6,457 bases of DNA from an uncultured Chloroflexota bacterium (lineage in GTDB: Bacteria; Chloroflexota; Dehalococcoidia; UBA3495). A program made the position numbers and the translations under genes. Position 1 is the stretch's first letter; each line of letters starts with the position of its first letter. Where the stretch lies: positions 1-6,457 of the forward strand of contig CAJXEF010000119.1 of assembly GCA_913052545.1 (NCBI GenBank), written 5' to 3'. Of the stretch, positions 6,048 through 6,457 are shown piece by piece. The notes beneath the pieces were generated by a model. That model saw only the letters and a list, made by a program, of their open reading frames with translations. It had not been told where the DNA came from and made no database searches.

Positions 6048-6457
6048 TTAGATGACAAAGGCAGATATTATTTCATCTGCGTTCGCTACCCAAGCCATTC
6101 TGGGGAAAATTATATCTATGCAGGTTAGGTGTTCCTGTTCAGTCGCGGCCGCACAACAGTCTTGAGCCACTACACAGTCGTAGTCCTTGTCTCTGGCATC
6201 TCTGAGTGAACCTTCGACTACACCGGTAGTTGAATACCCGGATAAAATTAAGGTCGTTATACCGAAGCGTCTCAAATAGACCTCGATGTCGGTGGTATTG
6301 AAGGGGCTTGTAGTATGCTTTGTAATCATAGGTTCAGTGGATAATGGTGTCAGTTCTGACACTATTTCTGCGCCGTGTGTTCCTTCGATCAACGGAGGGC
6401 CGCCTATTGGTATCTCCGTGCCTAGGGGAGGACGGGGTGCATCTCTTCCATCCGCTC
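6048..6457 (-). CDS. Isochorismatase-fold (cysteine hydrolase family) protein, N-terminus missing, catalytic Cys replaced
   Basis: The frame stays open to the right edge, so the gene begins outside the window; a TTG at 6392-6390 is an internal codon. The visible part has about 136 residues. Upstream of that TTG the frame reads DAPRPPLGTEIPIGGPP, then EGTHGAEI, the catalytic-type Lys in MITKHTTSPF (codon 6318-6320), LILSGYSTTGVVEGSLRDA, AQDCCAA, and IIFPRMAWVANADEII, all in the order expected for the isochorismatase/nicotinamidase fold. Family members hydrolyse amides, ureas or, without the Cys, isochorismate-like ethers. In cysteine hydrolases the motif reads T-x-x-C-V; here it is T-T-G-V-V, so the nucleophile is a Val (codon 6219-6221). 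The first catalytic Asp would lie beyond the edge. A Cys-less clade with GVV at this place exists as far as I recall, so this is probably a subfamily trait and not damage. It converges on the deacetylase gene. Confidence 0.87.
   Translation of the reverse strand, partial: ADGRDAPRPPLGTEIPIGGPPLIEGTHGAEIVSELTPLSTEPMITKHTTSPFNTTDIEVYLRRFGITTLILSGYSTTGVVEGSLRDARDKDYDCVVAQDCCAAATEQEHLTCIDIIFPRMAWVANADEIISAFVI

Overview
The window looks like a piece of a bacterial chromosome with moderate, slightly AT-rich base composition and frequent non-ATG starts. The UvrC sequence (for example the stretch around the DEAHRFAITYHR motif and the C-terminal tandem helix-hairpin-helix), the small Arg-rich tail-anchored protein beside it, and the PIG-L/LmbE plus isochorismatase-fold plus aldehyde dehydrogenase gene set all resemble what I know from Chloroflexota, perhaps Dehalococcoidia or the marine SAR202 group. 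That placement is a judgement from remembered sequence patterns, not a search result.

Layout. Bases 2-472 (+) hold the C-terminal catalytic half of a XerC/XerD-type tyrosine recombinase, cut by the left edge. After a 157-base gap with a possible promoter come two tightly spaced + strand genes: a 113-residue protein of unknown function with a very basic N-terminus and one C-terminal membrane segment (630-971), and, 8 bases later, a full-length uvrC (980-2848), the incision subunit of nucleotide excision repair. A 143-base gap leads to an unrecognised 188-residue protein (2992-3558) whose C-terminal third looks like a winged-helix DNA-binding domain. A complete non-acylating aldehyde dehydrogenase follows (3673-5085). 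A 179-base gap rich in inverted repeats then leads to a PIG-L/LmbE-type zinc deacetylase (5265-6011). The last gene (6048-6457, - strand) converges on it and encodes the C-terminal part of an isochorismatase-fold hydrolase, cut by the right edge.

How they fit. The left half is genome maintenance (site-specific recombination, excision repair). The right half is small-molecule metabolism (aldehyde oxidation, N-deacetylation, amidase-like hydrolysis), with no shared pathway that I can prove. I found no RNA gene, CRISPR array, insertion sequence or attachment site. The points most worth checking are the mutually exclusive hairpins in front of the deacetylase gene, the isochorismatase-fold protein with Val where the catalytic Cys belongs, and the two unrecognised proteins.
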